This document shows, one piece after another, positions 12,658-25,425 of a stretch of DNA of 64,000 nucleotides. The stretch is from assembly GCA_022578965.1 (NCBI GenBank), contig MU400510.1:558001-622000 (forward strand). Direction: 5' to 3'. The stretch comes from Xylaria sp. FL1777. Its lineage: Eukaryota; Ascomycota; Sordariomycetes; Xylariales; Xylariaceae. The notes beneath the pieces were generated by a model. It was not told where the DNA came from and did no database searches. It was given only the letters and a program-made list of their open reading frames with translations. A program made the position numbers and the translations under genes. Within the stretch, counting starts at the first letter, position 1; every line of letters starts with the position of its first letter.

Positions 12658-14014
12658 GTGGAGGAATAAGAGAATGAAATGCTCTGCTCTATTTATTGTT
12701 TGTGCCGAGAGGATTGATTATTCATGAATTTGATTGCCCATGTCTGGATCGGAAAGCTCTGATATGAGTCGTTGGGAAATTTTATGGCTCACAAGTATTA
12801 GATATATGTGAAGCAGGTGTGGTTTCTACCACCACCACTATCAGGGAGCAGATTTGCAAGAAAGAAAGAAAGAAGCAGTAAGTAAGTATATCTTAGAAAG
12901 GGGGATGCGAAAAGCATTATACCTGCGATTACGGACATACAGTGGCATGGGATTCGGAAACGGGAATAAATAGGGAGAAAGATCTGATTACAAATCTGGG
13001 CGCATATTATATATTATATATATTTGCCAAATGAAGTAATTGAACAGTTCATCACCAACCGCATACTTGGGTTACATAACGGATGACTGATGTCTTCTAT
13101 GCAGTTGCTCTCGTGTTATCTTATCTCCTTTGTTGTTACTTGGTTGTCTGCCTAGACTGGCTAGGTAGGTATCTATATTTTGATATTTGTACGTTTTTTC
13201 AAACCTATTGAGTGCGTACATACAACTCATTTGTAGTATTTGCAACTGCAACTGCTGATGCTGCTCGCTATGTACAGACCAACGATAACAACAACCACCC
13301 GGCAGATACCTAGACGGGCGCTACACAAAACCTCGCCTCACGAGGTGCGGTGTGCAATGTGATCGAGCAATCGTCCGAAGATATTTCCTCTCTCCTCCCC
13401 AGGAACGCTATACTATTTTGATTATTTCTCGAGCTCCTTGGTTACAAATGAGTAGGCGAGTAAATTCCAATGAGCGCGAGAACTCAGCGAGGAGGGGCCG
13501 AAGAGCGAGAGAATTGTTCTGCCAATCGAGTTGGTTATCCGCCGGATGAAACATCCCTTTCTCCGGGGATCTTCTCGCCCGTCTTCCTCGCTGGCTTAAT
13601 CCGGCGAGTAAGTCTGAGTAAGCGAGCCTTCAAGAATAACAAACAAATGGGCTTTCCCACCCCTATGTGGGGCACGTGCGGTTTAGTCGGTTGGAATGAT
13701 ACAAATACGTGGATACGTGGATAGGTAGGTGGATAGTGTGTGAATAGATGGAGGAGTAGGTAGTATTCGAACCGTCACAATAATAGGGTCAGCAACGGTT
13801 TCCTGGACAGCGTGAAAGTTGGAAATCATGGTGGTGAAAATGGGAACGAAACGCCTTGATAATTGCCCCTTCTCGAACTGGAGAATGCAGCCTGGAAATG
13901 CACGCATTGGAACCAACCGTAACAGACGGGACGAGTAATTATATAGTGTAGGGGGGGTAAAGCAACTGGACACGCATTGTCGGAATGTGCCAAGTGCACA
14001 GTCGTCGTAGATGG
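12658..14014. other. Convergent intergenic region
   Basis: The 3' flanks of the transaminase (+) and SET2 (-). Contains AT-rich runs and a TATATATTATATATAT stretch near 13,010. No gene seen. Confidence 0.6.
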
Positions 14015-16889
14015 CTAATGGCTCATCACACTAGTCGCTTCACTCTTGAGTTCGCCCCTCTGAAATTCAAGCATGTTAAGCTCATTTTCCCTTTCCAGGG
14101 CAGCCTCCTCCTCCCGTAACCTCTGTCGCTCTTCCTCCTCTTGCTGCTCGAGAAGAGCTGTGTCCTGTTCTCCGAGAGGATTCTCATGCTCTGTCATGAC
14201 AGAATCGAACGCATCCTCAGTATCCGGGGGTGGAGGCGGAGGTGGTGGAGGTGGACTGGGTGCATCATTCTCGTTTTCCTTGAGTCGCTTCAGAAACGGC
14301 GTTTCAGACGGTGTCAAGTCGGGAGATCCATCGAAGTCCTCTCCGGCACGCTTCCTTTTGAGATCAGTACTACCTGGTGTTGCTCCTACTTCCTCGTCAT
14401 CGGTCATAGTAATGTCCCCACTGTCCCTATTTACAACCGTCTCCATAGAAATATCATGACCATTAGTAACTAGTCGTTGCGAGCTCTTCGAGTGATCTTT
14501 GCTGGCACGTTCCGTTTTCTTTTTTTCATGCTCTTGGTATTTTTGAACGGCACGATCGAGAAACTCCTTGACGTAAGTTTTGACTTTCCTCTCTTGCTTC
14601 TCCGTGATTGAAGTGGGATCGTCGACGCGGTTATTCTTATAATCCGAACTTACGAGCTTCTTGCTAACTTCTTTCGCAAACTTCTTTAATTCCTCTTTGG
14701 GCAGCTTATGCCGGAACTTGTCCATGACATGTTTGACATGAGGGAAGAGCTACCACGAGTCAGTATACCATGCAAACCGGAAAGGGGAGGGGGGTTAGTA
14801 GAGGATATGCGCACAGTGTTCTCGTAAATTTTCATTTGTTTTTCAATAGGTAGAGAACGCCATTTTTCTTTCTTAGTCTCTTGTGTGGGGGTGCTGGTTG
14901 GCTGTGGAGTTTGTGACGCGGAGCGGCCGGGCACAACCCCGGGTTTCGTCAGGGAGTCAATGATGTCCTGCAGTGTTTTTTGTTCTTGTTGTGCTTTGGA
15001 CGGACCGTTGGGTTGCGGCGGAGCAACATCTGATGCAGGCGTTGTTGGTCTTTGCCAGGTCGTAACGCCGGTCTTGGTGTAATAGTACAGACTACCACGC
15101 TTATCAGTAGTCGCAAACCACCCTGCAGGGAGGGCCGGAGGCGGAGGGCGATTGCGACGCGGGAAGAAGTTGGGGTTTCGCTGAGGAATATTGCTCCGCG
15201 GGCCTTTAGGGGTGTTAGTTGGCAATGTCGTCAAAGGCTTTAGTGGCTCTTCTGGGCGTCCACCACGGCGCTCCTCGAAGGAATTAATGGGCTGCGAATT
15301 CTGGGTTTGTGGTGCGTTGGGGTCTAGTTTCTTTCGGGGAATCCTGTAGGCGACCTCCAGCTTACTCCATTCGTCTAAGAGCCGTGCTGACTCTGTAGCA
15401 ACATCCTCATGTTCTGACTTAGTCAGATATTGAATGGTGGATTCAATCTTTGAATCCACGATCTTGTTTTTGGTCAGACGGGGAAATTCATTGAGGATAC
15501 CTAGAACCTGGAGAACGACGTTGTTATCTTCGATGAAAGTGTTGAGCACGGTCTTCAGAATTTGGTATCCGTGCATTTGCACGACCCTGTTGCGGACCCT
15601 ATCATCGTCGCTGCGCTGGATACGCTGCAATAATTTGACGGCAATCCACTTCTCCTTGCACTGCATGAGTGTGGCCATGACTTTAGTGACTCCCTTTTCG
15701 TCAAGGCTGCGAGCCTGTACGCTGTTAACGTAGTCCTCATCGTCTTCGCTAATCTTTTTCTTCCGTGGTTTCTTGGCAACAGCCGTATCCCAGCCATCAC
15801 TGTCATCAATGCCCAGGGCTTCAATAGTTGCATCAGAGAGTTTAGTCGCCCGCTCCGTCTGGGTCTTGCCTCCGATAAAGCCGATGCAATTAGGCTCACC
15901 ACAGTAGCAGGGTTGAGGGTCTGCACCGTATCGATCGACATTGTAGTTGAACACCAACTCTTCACCGAGCTGAATTCTCCGCCCGGCAAAAATGCCCATA
16001 CGCAACTTGTTGCCAACCACCCATTTGTCCACGTAGCAGTTAGGGTTGCAGGAATGGTTGCAGAAACGACCAAGATTACCCTTTTTAGTGGCATCTACAA
16101 ATTCATTCTTAGTCAATGACATGAAATAAAAATGCCGGATGCCCTCCTTATCGTATTGGATTGCGCGGCGGCGGAATGTAGGCTCATTGATGACTTCGCC
16201 GATGTACTCAAAAATGAACTCGTGGGCTTGAATGTCTGTGTTTGCACGGAGGCCGAACCCCTTTTTTTCTGTCTTGATGACGGAGACATCGGCATACTGT
16301 TTGCGTTGAAACCTTTGATTCTGGCACTCATTTCCGCAGTTGCAGTTTCTGTCAACACACTCCATTTTGGTGGCCCGATTGATACAGTCGGAGTCTTCCC
16401 CGCAGGCATGGTTCATACCATCCCCTAAACCAAGCATCACCATTAGTACTCCACAGGCTTAGCATCGCCAACACAAACGGGGTACCTACGCCATTCTTCG
16501 CTGCAGTCGCAGTCTAGTGAATCGTGATCTGTCGAGCCAAGCGACTTGGATCCGTACAAACAGTCGGGTATCACCTGAAAGTGCTCGCAGGATTCGGTGG
16601 TTACATCTGGCAAGTCTGTAAGAAGAGTCGTAGGTCGCGGTGGCAGTTTCTGCGAGGATTTGCGCGAAACTTTCGGAGGCTGGACGCCGTCAGGGGTTGA
16701 TGCACTATCACTACGGGCCTTCTGGTCATCGGGCGACAAGCTCTGAGATCGAGAGCCTTTGCTGCCATTAGGTGTTGAAGCCATGCTATCGCCTTCCTTC
16801 TTGATCGTCGTAGCAGATGTGGGACCTAGACTCGTGTCGACTTTGAGACCTTCCAATCCATCCTTGAGATGATCTTCTTCCTCCATCAC
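14015..16889 (-). CDS. SET2: Histone H3 lysine-36 methyltransferase SET2
   Basis: Exons 16889-16490, 16424-14815 and 14749-14015, with two 65-nt introns; the protein is 914 aa. Splicing restores family-conserved runs at both joins: CSEEWR joins [10 protein letters not shown] in the AWS domain, and KIYENT joins [12 protein letters not shown] at the start of the SRI domain. Domain order: acidic/serine-rich N-terminus; Cys-rich AWS (about 112-165); SET (about 177-299) with NHSCNPN and GEELVFNYN; post-SET Cys cluster CYCGEPNC (about 305-321); a helical TFIIS-like region (about 372-492); a WW domain (565-594, [19 protein letters not shown]); and an SRI domain (671-765) that in this family binds the phosphorylated Pol II C-terminal domain. 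A run of ten prolines follows at about 836-845. The enzyme methylates H3K36 during elongation. The start was chosen as the first Met of the open frame; an additional 5' exon cannot be excluded. Confidence 0.97.
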
Positions 16890-17619
16890 GGCGGTCGGCG
16901 GCTGATGTCGTAAGAAATACAGGCCTCGGAACGCGGTTGCACCCCTGAAGATGGAGGAGAATCACCAATCGAAGATGCAGAAGAAGATGAGTAGCACGCA
17001 GTGGATTGAACAGCCAGCCCTAGTCGATCAATGCTGGATCAAAGACTGCCGTCGTGCAAAACCAGGAGCTCCTTAGGGACATGCAGGGCGCAGCAGGACC
17101 AAGGGTGACAGGGAAAGGGACACAGAGAGGCGCTGAACGAAGCCGACCGGACGCGTGGCTATGGAAGAGAAGAGAGAAGTGTTCGGAGAGAAGGCCCGAA
17201 GCTACGAGGACGCGGAATGAAGAGAGGGAGGGAAAAGAGAGCGCCGAACAGATGATGGGAACTAGCTGGCGGCTGAAGTTTGTGACATTGCAAGCCGAGG
17301 GACGTGCCAATTGCAATGAATTGAGCTGTCGATGGTGGCCGCCTCCACACAGAGTAACCCGGAATGTGTCCTCTCCGTCGACGCTCTGCTCGTGCGGTGC
17401 TTTGGCTGGCGCGTGGTTGAGCAGAAGAGAGAAGGACGATGCTACGCGAATCCGTTGTCGCAAAAAAAGAGGTCAGTAGGCCCAGGTACCTAGGTAGGTC
17501 GGTAGGTACCTGTAAGGGTAATCTGTACCTGTGCAGGCAAAGGAACTTTCCAATGGGAGGAAGACATTGGCCAGCAGTGGCCACTGCACTGGCAGTTGAA
17601 GACTTGTAGTGTCCATCGG

Positions 17620-17627
17620 CCAATCAG
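17620..17627 (+). promoter_or_regulatory. CCAATCAG box upstream of SET2
   Basis: CCAATCAG on the plus strand, about 730 bp upstream of the SET2 start (which reads on the minus strand). Possible CCAAT-complex site; motif match only. Confidence 0.22.
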
Positions 17628-20363
17628 CTACAATCATTCCGGTCTATGCAAAAGCCTCGTAGGATGCACAGGGTACATGGGGTACACGGATATCCTACGA
17701 GCTACCTATACTATTAGAGGCATATCACACCTCCCGTTATGTCTACCGCTATTTTGGTGACTCCACACCAACCCACCTGGGCACCTACTTGTTTAGGCAC
17801 TTCCATCTACGCATAATATTGGAAGCTGACCGACTTGGAAGTTATAATGAGGCACAGATAAGTTTGCGACTCGAGGTAAGTCCATGTATCCTGATGTTGT
17901 AGTGTAAAACCTTCAGATGTTTCCATGCTCACGTTCACAGTTTCAGTACTAATGGGAAACATAACATACATATACATGCATGTCTTCCCATGAGTTTTAT
18001 CCCTCTCCTCTGCACATGCTAGGATATTTTCCCTTTTGATGGATGTGCTCCAAGAGGCTTCTAATCTACTTTGCCTTAGCATTGCAACTGTGAAGGCAAC
18101 AAGTGTTGAGTCTTGTCATATTCACAGGCTATTCATGCCTGGACAGCTCGTCAAGATTCAATGTGTACAAAGCTAGGTTTACATATAGATGTGGTGACCA
18201 GAGTGTGGAGATTTGAAGAGCAACTCGATAATCTGCCCCTATGTTTATACTATCCACCAGTAAGTCCCCAACAGTGATCACAAATCTTGTGATTATATCA
18301 TGCAGTCCTTTTTCTCTACCCTTGATGCTGTGTTATTAAACTTCAGCATACACCAAGGGATGTTAGGTGGACATTGTTGTATAGTCTGCTTAGATGACAA
18401 AATCCGTGGGGGTTGCATACTACGCTTCGTACTCTTCGTTATGGCATTTGTTATAAAAACTAGTTTATACGAAGGGAGGTGGTCTTTTTCATTAGAGTTG
18501 GCAAGGCTGTGCATGTAAGGGATGAAGTGAAGTTGGCTTTGCTCATAATATCTTTTCACTGTGTAACATGCTCAAATCAGTGCCCACTTTGTCCTCAGAA
18601 TACCGAGGACAGACCGACTTGATAAATCAAGATCTCGGCTTACACAAGATGCAAAGTCGAGGCACAATCCTTAATATACAGGGTGTCGCAATGATACTCT
18701 ACTGCAGCACGTCGGCCCGTGTCGTGTCCAAGACGCCCAGACTGGCAGCTGCACACAGACGAAGCCGAGCTAGTTGCCAATTCTGCACGGCGTCCACGCG
18801 ATCTCTTGCCGGCACCACACACAAGGGTGGCTGCCCTTGCGTCAGTGTACGCCGGTAGTAGACAGCTAGAAGGCATTGTACATGCTTGTGGGCCCTATGG
18901 GGAGATGCCAGCTCAACATGCATGGATTGAACTTGAAGCCTAGGCAAAAGAGCGGTATGTGAGCTGGCATTATTAACGACAGGTCTATAGGTATATAAGA
19001 GGAGAGAGTCCGAGTCCGTGTCGTAGGATTCCCCGGGGAAGCGTTCGCACTGCATTCTTCAACGACAGAAGCCTTCATGGCCGTGTTGTTCGGGGAGGAC
19101 CTGTGTCGCGATTGCGTCTATTGCCTACTATCAATTGTCAATTGTCAATTACCGCAGAAGCTCACGATGGAACACCACCGAGAAATGTTGCGGCTCGGGT
19201 TTCTTGTCAGACAACGAACCCGTGATCTGTGCTTATTCCACCCACTAGACGGGCGCCCCCAATGGGCTGATTGGCGAGGGCTCCAGTGAATATCGACCAC
19301 TCAAACCACCGCCGCATTGGACTTATGAGATCCCCAAGACTGCAAGGCCAGCGAAGCAGAGCAAGAATGGCCAATAAGAATTGCCGGGTTCTTGATGCTC
19401 AATTCGACGTCGTCGGTCGTGCAGAGAGGCTAATGGTTTCTCAGAACATTTGTGCAATTCGTCTCATCTCTGGCTTATACGCACTACTCCACTAAGGGGA
19501 TGGTGTAATCATACCGAGGGCGCTCACCACCGTGGCCGGGGGGTTCTGACCATGCCCGCATCATACATCATACCGTACGAAGGAGACACTCGGCCGATGT
19601 CATACTCTCTATTCCTAGTACGGGTGGTGGTGTGGGCAGGACCGTCTCGAAAGGACCACTGCCTGTGCAATATGGAAATGCTATGGGATAATCGGGCCAG
19701 TCAGGCGACCCGATTCGTCTAAGTGGTCAGCGGGATTGGCTTACTGTCAGTGAGCGCGTGTTTGTAGGGCGCATCTGCATGGCAGAAAGAGGCTGCATGT
19801 GGTTGGCCACTCAGCTGCCTGTTGCCATTCTTGGTGGTTGCAGTTATGCATTGAGCATCACTAGGCAGTTAGGTAGGTATCCTCGCTCGGCAGCATATGA
19901 CCTACACGTTGCTTAGCTGGAAGAAGCTTCCGAATGGGTGCACGCACGCAGCAGCAGGCCTGCACGCCTTTTACGCCTTCACGCCTCTTGCTGTGCTCTG
20001 CCTGCAATGCCGTGCTCTTCTCTGCCCTGCCCTGCCCTGCCCTGCCCTACTCTATAGGTTACTCACTGACGTTTAGGCCGTCTTATACAGCCAGGTAAGT
20101 AGACTACCTACATAAGCTACATAATGTACTATCATAAGTACATACATATGTAGGTATGTACGTACTGACACTGACCTGGCCATGGTGCTCCGCTCCACTG
20201 CTGCTGCTGCTCCTGCTCCTGCTGCTGCACTGCCGCTGCGCTTGTACATGCTACCCGGGTACCCAGACAGTAAGGGTACATGTATGTATGGTTGTAGCAG
20301 CTGTGCCATGCCGTGGAGGTCAAGTGCAGACAGAGTGCATGTGGTGAAGCTGAATGGGCAAGT

Positions 20364-20387
20364 GGCGAATTGGCGAATTGGCGAATT
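20364..20387. repeat. GGCGAATT x3 tandem repeat
   Basis: Three perfect 8-nt units followed by degenerate AGCGAATGG and TGGCGAATGG copies. Intergenic. Confidence 0.85.
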
Positions 20388-20694
20388 AGCGAATGGAGGA
20401 TGGCGAATGGCAAGTGGCCGGCTAACGGGTGATGGACAGAAAGACATGCCTACCGCTATGGGGAATCTGGGGTTGACAGGAAGCCAACCTGGTCTAAGGT
20501 AGCGACTACCTCTCTACTTAAGTCAACATCTCTTTTTTTGTTATTGCCTGTCTTACACCAGCACCGTTCATTCGCTGCTGGGAGCCCGGCCTCGTTGTGC
20601 GGCGACCTTGTCTACGACATAGATACCGAGCCCTTGGTTCCCTAATTCCCGCCTGCCTCCTAATACCTACCTATCCGCCTGCCTACTTACTTCC

Positions 20695-20775
20695 AAGGTT
20701 ACTTACTTACTTACTTACTTACCTACCTGCCTGCCTACCTGCCTACCTGCCTACCTACTTACTTACTCAATACAC
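20695..20775. repeat. ACTT/ACCT/GCCT tetranucleotide run
   Basis: Repeated ACTT units grading into ACCTGCCT units and back to ACTT. It belongs to the same TACCTACC family of words that is dispersed through the intergenic DNA. Confidence 0.8.
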
Positions 20776-22097
20776 TTATTTATTTATTCATTTATTTATG
20801 TGTCTGCTTGTCTGCCCAACTGTCAGCTACACCTGGGATTCAGCCTGTTTCTCAGCTCTGCTTATCATCTGTTGTTGTTGCTATTGTTGTTAATGTTATT
20901 GCTAGCCTGCCTATATCATATCTACCTAACTTATCTATATCAGTGTGTTTAATGTGGTGGTGTTTAGTCCATCCAGGGTGCTTGGGTTCCCAGAGGATCT
21001 AAGCTTTCAAGCTCCAATTCCTGAGCCAGACTGGACTGGCAGCTAGTCTAGGCATCGACCTAGGCAGTCCAAAACGCCCTGATCCCTCGGTCAACCTTGA
21101 CACCTTGACAATTTCTCATTATTCCACATTACTTTCCCTGGAGGCCACCAGCACCGACGCGGAATCTTGTCGAAGCTCTGTGGCAACATTCTGCCAGGCC
21201 CGGCCTGCCCATCCAGCCCAGCAGCTACATACCTGGAACCAGCTGTTAGCCAGCTAACAAGCTATTAACCAGCTAGCCAGCTAACAAGCTACCCAGCTAC
21301 GCCAGCTACACCAGCTACACCTCCCTCCCACGCGGTTCACCTTGTTCGGAGCGCGCAGGTAATCCCATCCTTGCAGGCGCAGCGCAACCCTGCGCTACCT
21401 ATACTAGACACTGACCTTAGGTGTTCCCTGTCTGGGTCCTGCCCAATACCTTGCCCAATTCCTGGGCCGTCTGTGTGCTGGATAGTGCCCTGCGCGACCC
21501 TCGCTCGCCTCTGTTTCGTTTACCCGTCGTTTTGTACTACTTAACCGGCCGTACAGTACATACCTCCCTCCATCCGTACATAGTACGTGCCTGTTGCGCT
21601 ACATGTGCTGTCTGCAGTATACGCTCTGCAGTATACACCCCCCCAGGTACCTCAGGTAGAGTTGAACCACATTCGCTTTTCCCCGGCTCTTCTCGCCAGA
21701 GGCGCGCGCTTGGCCTGCCTATCTTTGCGCGCGTCTTTTGAGCCTCTCCGGTGACTTTTCCCATACCCTCCCCCCAGTGTCCAACCCCTACCCGGCACTG
21801 GTGGAAAAGAGTAGTATTCTTTGCTTGCCTGTTGCGTGAGGCCTGCTCTGCTCTGCCTTGGTCTCTCCGTCTCTCGCATGGGGGTCGTGCGCCTCGGCGA
21901 TATACGGTCGACTAGGCGTCTACCACTACGACCTGATTATTTTCACTCAGCCTCTACCTTCCCATTAAGTCACCTCCCCCATCACGGTCGATGTCACCTC
22001 TAAACATTACAAATGACTTACCTGCGACTGTGTTGCCGAACAACTCTTTCTCTCCCCAACTCATCGTCTACGGGTCTTTGCTACCGAGGGTCTCACC

Positions 22098-23225
22098 ATG
22101 GATACCAGCTTCTCCGACGATGAAAAGGTACATTTTTTCGGTCCGCTCTTGTTTTGGCTCTACTAATCGTCGTGATGGGTTGTAGAGGTTCGTCCTGGGC
22201 GAGATAATCAAAGTCAGCACAATAGATGTGCCCACACTAGTTGAATTTATAAAAGCTCATAATGTTGAGCCAGACTGGCTCTCGATGCAGCTTCCTGGTG
22301 GTTTGTACTGACCTCGATAAAGTTCTTCCCGTGCCGAGTCCTAATGACAATAGGCCGCAATATGAACCAGTGTTTTGGAGCGGTCGAGAAAATGTTCCAG
22401 GTCAAGTTCCCTCCGCCAAACATAGCAAACATAGGAAGCTTCGGCAAGCGCAAGTCCGGCGGCGACCTGATCGATCACCCTGCGAAGAGACACGCTATGA
22501 CGGCACCTCCCTTCGAGCCCATTCTTGCCCCAGTACGAACTCTTCAGCCACGGCCTCCGGCTCCTAACGGTTTTCCGCTGGTGACGCCCATCACCAGTAC
22601 TCCAGCTGTACCAACGACAGGCAAAAAGCGTGGACGGCCGTCTAAAGCCGACAAGGAAGCCCAAGCCCAAGCTCGTGCTGCCTACACGCGCCCTACCGAA
22701 TATACGCCTATCTCTCCTGCTCCCCCGGCTCCTCCCCCGGCGCCACCACAGCGCGAATATGCGTCCCCACCTGGATACGAGATAGCGAGTACTGGCGCCG
22801 ACCAACCCTCCAAAAAACGCTCTAGACCGACCGCAGTCGATAGTCCCCGTCAAACTAGTGGTTCGCTGCCGTTGGTCTCTCCCGCGTCCACTGCTGGGAC
22901 GCCACGGGCTCTGCCAGAACCTATGGAGCAGATGGAACGGACGAACATGTCTCCTCGCGACCATAGCTCGGCCCCTGTGGACTCGCGATCTCCACCACTT
23001 GCGCCGTTGATTCAACAGCATGACCAAGCGCAAACTCACTCACAGATACTTCCACGGCCGCAAGGCCCTCTCGTTCCGATTCAGCCATCACCGAGGCCTC
23101 CGCAAGTTGGTGGGTCAGGGTCATATAGGCCAGACCCCATCTTTCCAGACCGAGACAGAAGCAGGAATATTCCCGATCAAGTACCCAGAAATGCCTCGGC
23201 TTCTCCAGTAGTCAGTCGGATATAA
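22098..23225 (+). CDS. AT-hook-containing nuclear protein of unknown role
   Basis: Exons 22098-22127, 22186-22300 and 22354-23225; introns of 58 and 53 nt with TACTAAT and CTAATGAC branch-like sites; protein 338 aa. The first exon is only 10 codons (MDTSFSDDEK), then RFVLGEIIKVS. The N-terminal 70 residues look like a compact helical domain with a conserved-looking join LPGGRNMNQC. An AT-hook core KKRGRPSKADK lies near residues 138-148 and suggests minor-groove DNA binding. Basic stretches (KRKS, PAKRH, KKRSRP) could be nuclear signals. The remainder is Pro/Ser/Gln-rich and probably disordered. I recognise the general type (a small fungal AT-hook protein) from the motif, but not a named gene. 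No enzymatic domain is visible. The gene model is well supported by frame and splice consensus. Confidence 0.8.
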
Positions 23226-25379
23226 TGCGAAATACAGGATGAAATAATCGTATTTTGGGGGGATGGGCTCTGGTAGTTGTTATTATTCCGGCCGCTATCA
23301 GAAGAGCTACAAGTTTCGCGACAATTAGATATCTTTGGATCCATCCAAATCTCCCTTCTAGTTCGGAAGTTGCTTTCTACAGCTAATACGTGGCGTTATA
23401 TCATACCCAGCCGGCGTCTTCTACTATCGAATCTGTTGGATGACATTTACTTGAGCGGAACTACGCGGTTTCTTATCTTTCAGCCATATTTGGTATTTTG
23501 GTGGTTGGTGTCTGAACGTCACGCACGATTGTACGATGCGACTTGATCGAATTCTTCATGTCAAAAGGCGTCTGGCACGTGGGCAACTATGGGAACCTAG
23601 AAAGCCCTCTTCTTGTGATGTTTACAGCCCTAATTCTATTTTCCGTATTTACGGTCGGCGGCATCCGCTCACGCTCCTTGGCGTCGTCCTCAATGTTCAT
23701 TTTGTATACTAGGCGAAGATTTGCTGGGGAGGGGGAAGAGAGGCGTTCTTTTGTGAGTGTACGGTGGGCTTAGCTGTTTGTGGACTATGATACAAACGTT
23801 TTATGTACGGGGTATGTAGTGGTCCAAAATCGATTCAAGATGACCGCAACAGTGGCATAAAGGTGGATATACCTCCAGAATAAATTTCAACATTTGCATT
23901 GAACCAACCAGTGGAAAAACCAGAGGCGAGTTTCGCGAGCATGCGAAGTCTCCAGGATCGTGAAAAGGGCCTTCTCCTCGATTTCACGAATTTCGATTTC
24001 CGCAGCGATCCAGGACCGTACGATCTAGCCAGATAGGATTGCTAGCTTTTGCAAGGCAAATAGCATGCGTTGTAGCCTTGGGCACATCGGGTCAAAGCAG
24101 TCAGCTTATCCTTCAAGTTGAGTGGACTTGATATACATATGCAAGAGAACGGAAGCAGTATACTCAGTAAGCACAACTGCTATCGTTTACCACAACATCC
24201 TGTCTTCCTCCGGCACGAGCTTCTAGAAAAGACAAAAATCTAAAATTACTATAACCTATTCGGTCGGATCTGAAACCTATCCCAATATAATACCCGGGAA
24301 GGTCATTCATTAGATGGAACCAAGCTCATGGTATTGAGCAGCAAAGCTGAAACCGTCTTGAAGACGCCGATCGCCAGCGGAGCCCCGAGATTTCTAGCAC
24401 GGCGCCACGAGAGGAAGGCTACACAATATGATAAAATAAAAAAATAAGAATACTAATAAATTAACAATAATAGGCAGCTAGCAAACGCGTCCTCGTTTCA
24501 ACTATGGAAATACAGGTTCTGGTTTACCTACCTAAGTGTCTATTTCCAGAACCGTTGGGACACGGGAACCACGACAGAGCCGGCCGCCCCAGCCACGGGG
24601 TTGCGCCAAGAACAAGACCCAGAAATGAGTTGTTATCAAGAGCGAGTGGCGGAAGCAATAGAAAGGACAATAGTGGCAGTCTATTGCTTACTCGATGAGA
24701 GGAGACTGGGGGTTTGGGTTTGGGTTGGGGGGAAGCGGACCTTTCACCGGTAAGACACACCACGTGTCGGCTCTTTCCTCCCTACGCATGCTACCTACTG
24801 CGTACGCAGTATGTACCTAGGCCATCTTACCATACCTACCCAGTACATGACATTTTGCAGACCGAGCCGCACCTCTGCAGAGCCCGGGGTGTGGATGTAT
24901 GTATGTGTGGGTGGTGTGTGTGGGCGTGTGGGTGGTGGTCAGGAGAGGAAGAGAGAGCGACTGGACTGGAATGGACTGGAAAAAGAAGAACGACGCCCCG
25001 AGACCTGGAAACTGGGGCGAACCAAAGCCCTGGGCCTAGCTCGGGAACCAATTGGGGCACACCCCGGGATATGGACCGGTGTCTCTTTTACTACACTACT
25101 ACTACACTACTTACCTTCCCATCCCACTGCTACCCTACCCTACCCTACTTACATACGTATATACAGTGTACACCTTGTCGAGCGAGAGTACATATACATA
25201 TACATATACATATATATATATAGTAGTATCCACGGCTGCTGCATGGCGGGTAAGTTCTCTCCGATGCGACGCAGGACAATGCCTGATGGGGTGCTAGGCC
25301 GTCTTATATTGGTAGGGATTGGAAGGCTCGGGGACTTTTGGAGAGGGACGGGGGAGTAAGTATGTAGTATACGCAGTAA

Positions 25380-25425
25380 GAGAGAGGAGAGGGAGAGGGA
25401 GAGGGAGAGGGAGAGAGGAGAATGC
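25380..25425. repeat. GAGAGG purine microsatellite
   Basis: Repeating GAGAGGGAGA units, all purine on the plus strand. Intergenic. Confidence 0.85.

Larger units (their letters stand above)
16890..22097. other. Divergent intergenic region between SET2 and the AT-hook gene
   Basis: About 5.2 kb without a supported gene. The left part (about 16,890-17,630) is the SET2 leader and promoter. The rest has only short frames. Simple repeats include three CAATTGT-type units near 19,135, a CCCTG run near 20,015-20,050, three GGCGAATT units near 20,364, ACTT/ACCT runs at 20,700-20,770, and AGCTA(A/C)C repeats near 21,240-21,320. The last 700 bp is the likely promoter and leader of the AT-hook gene. Confidence 0.55.
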
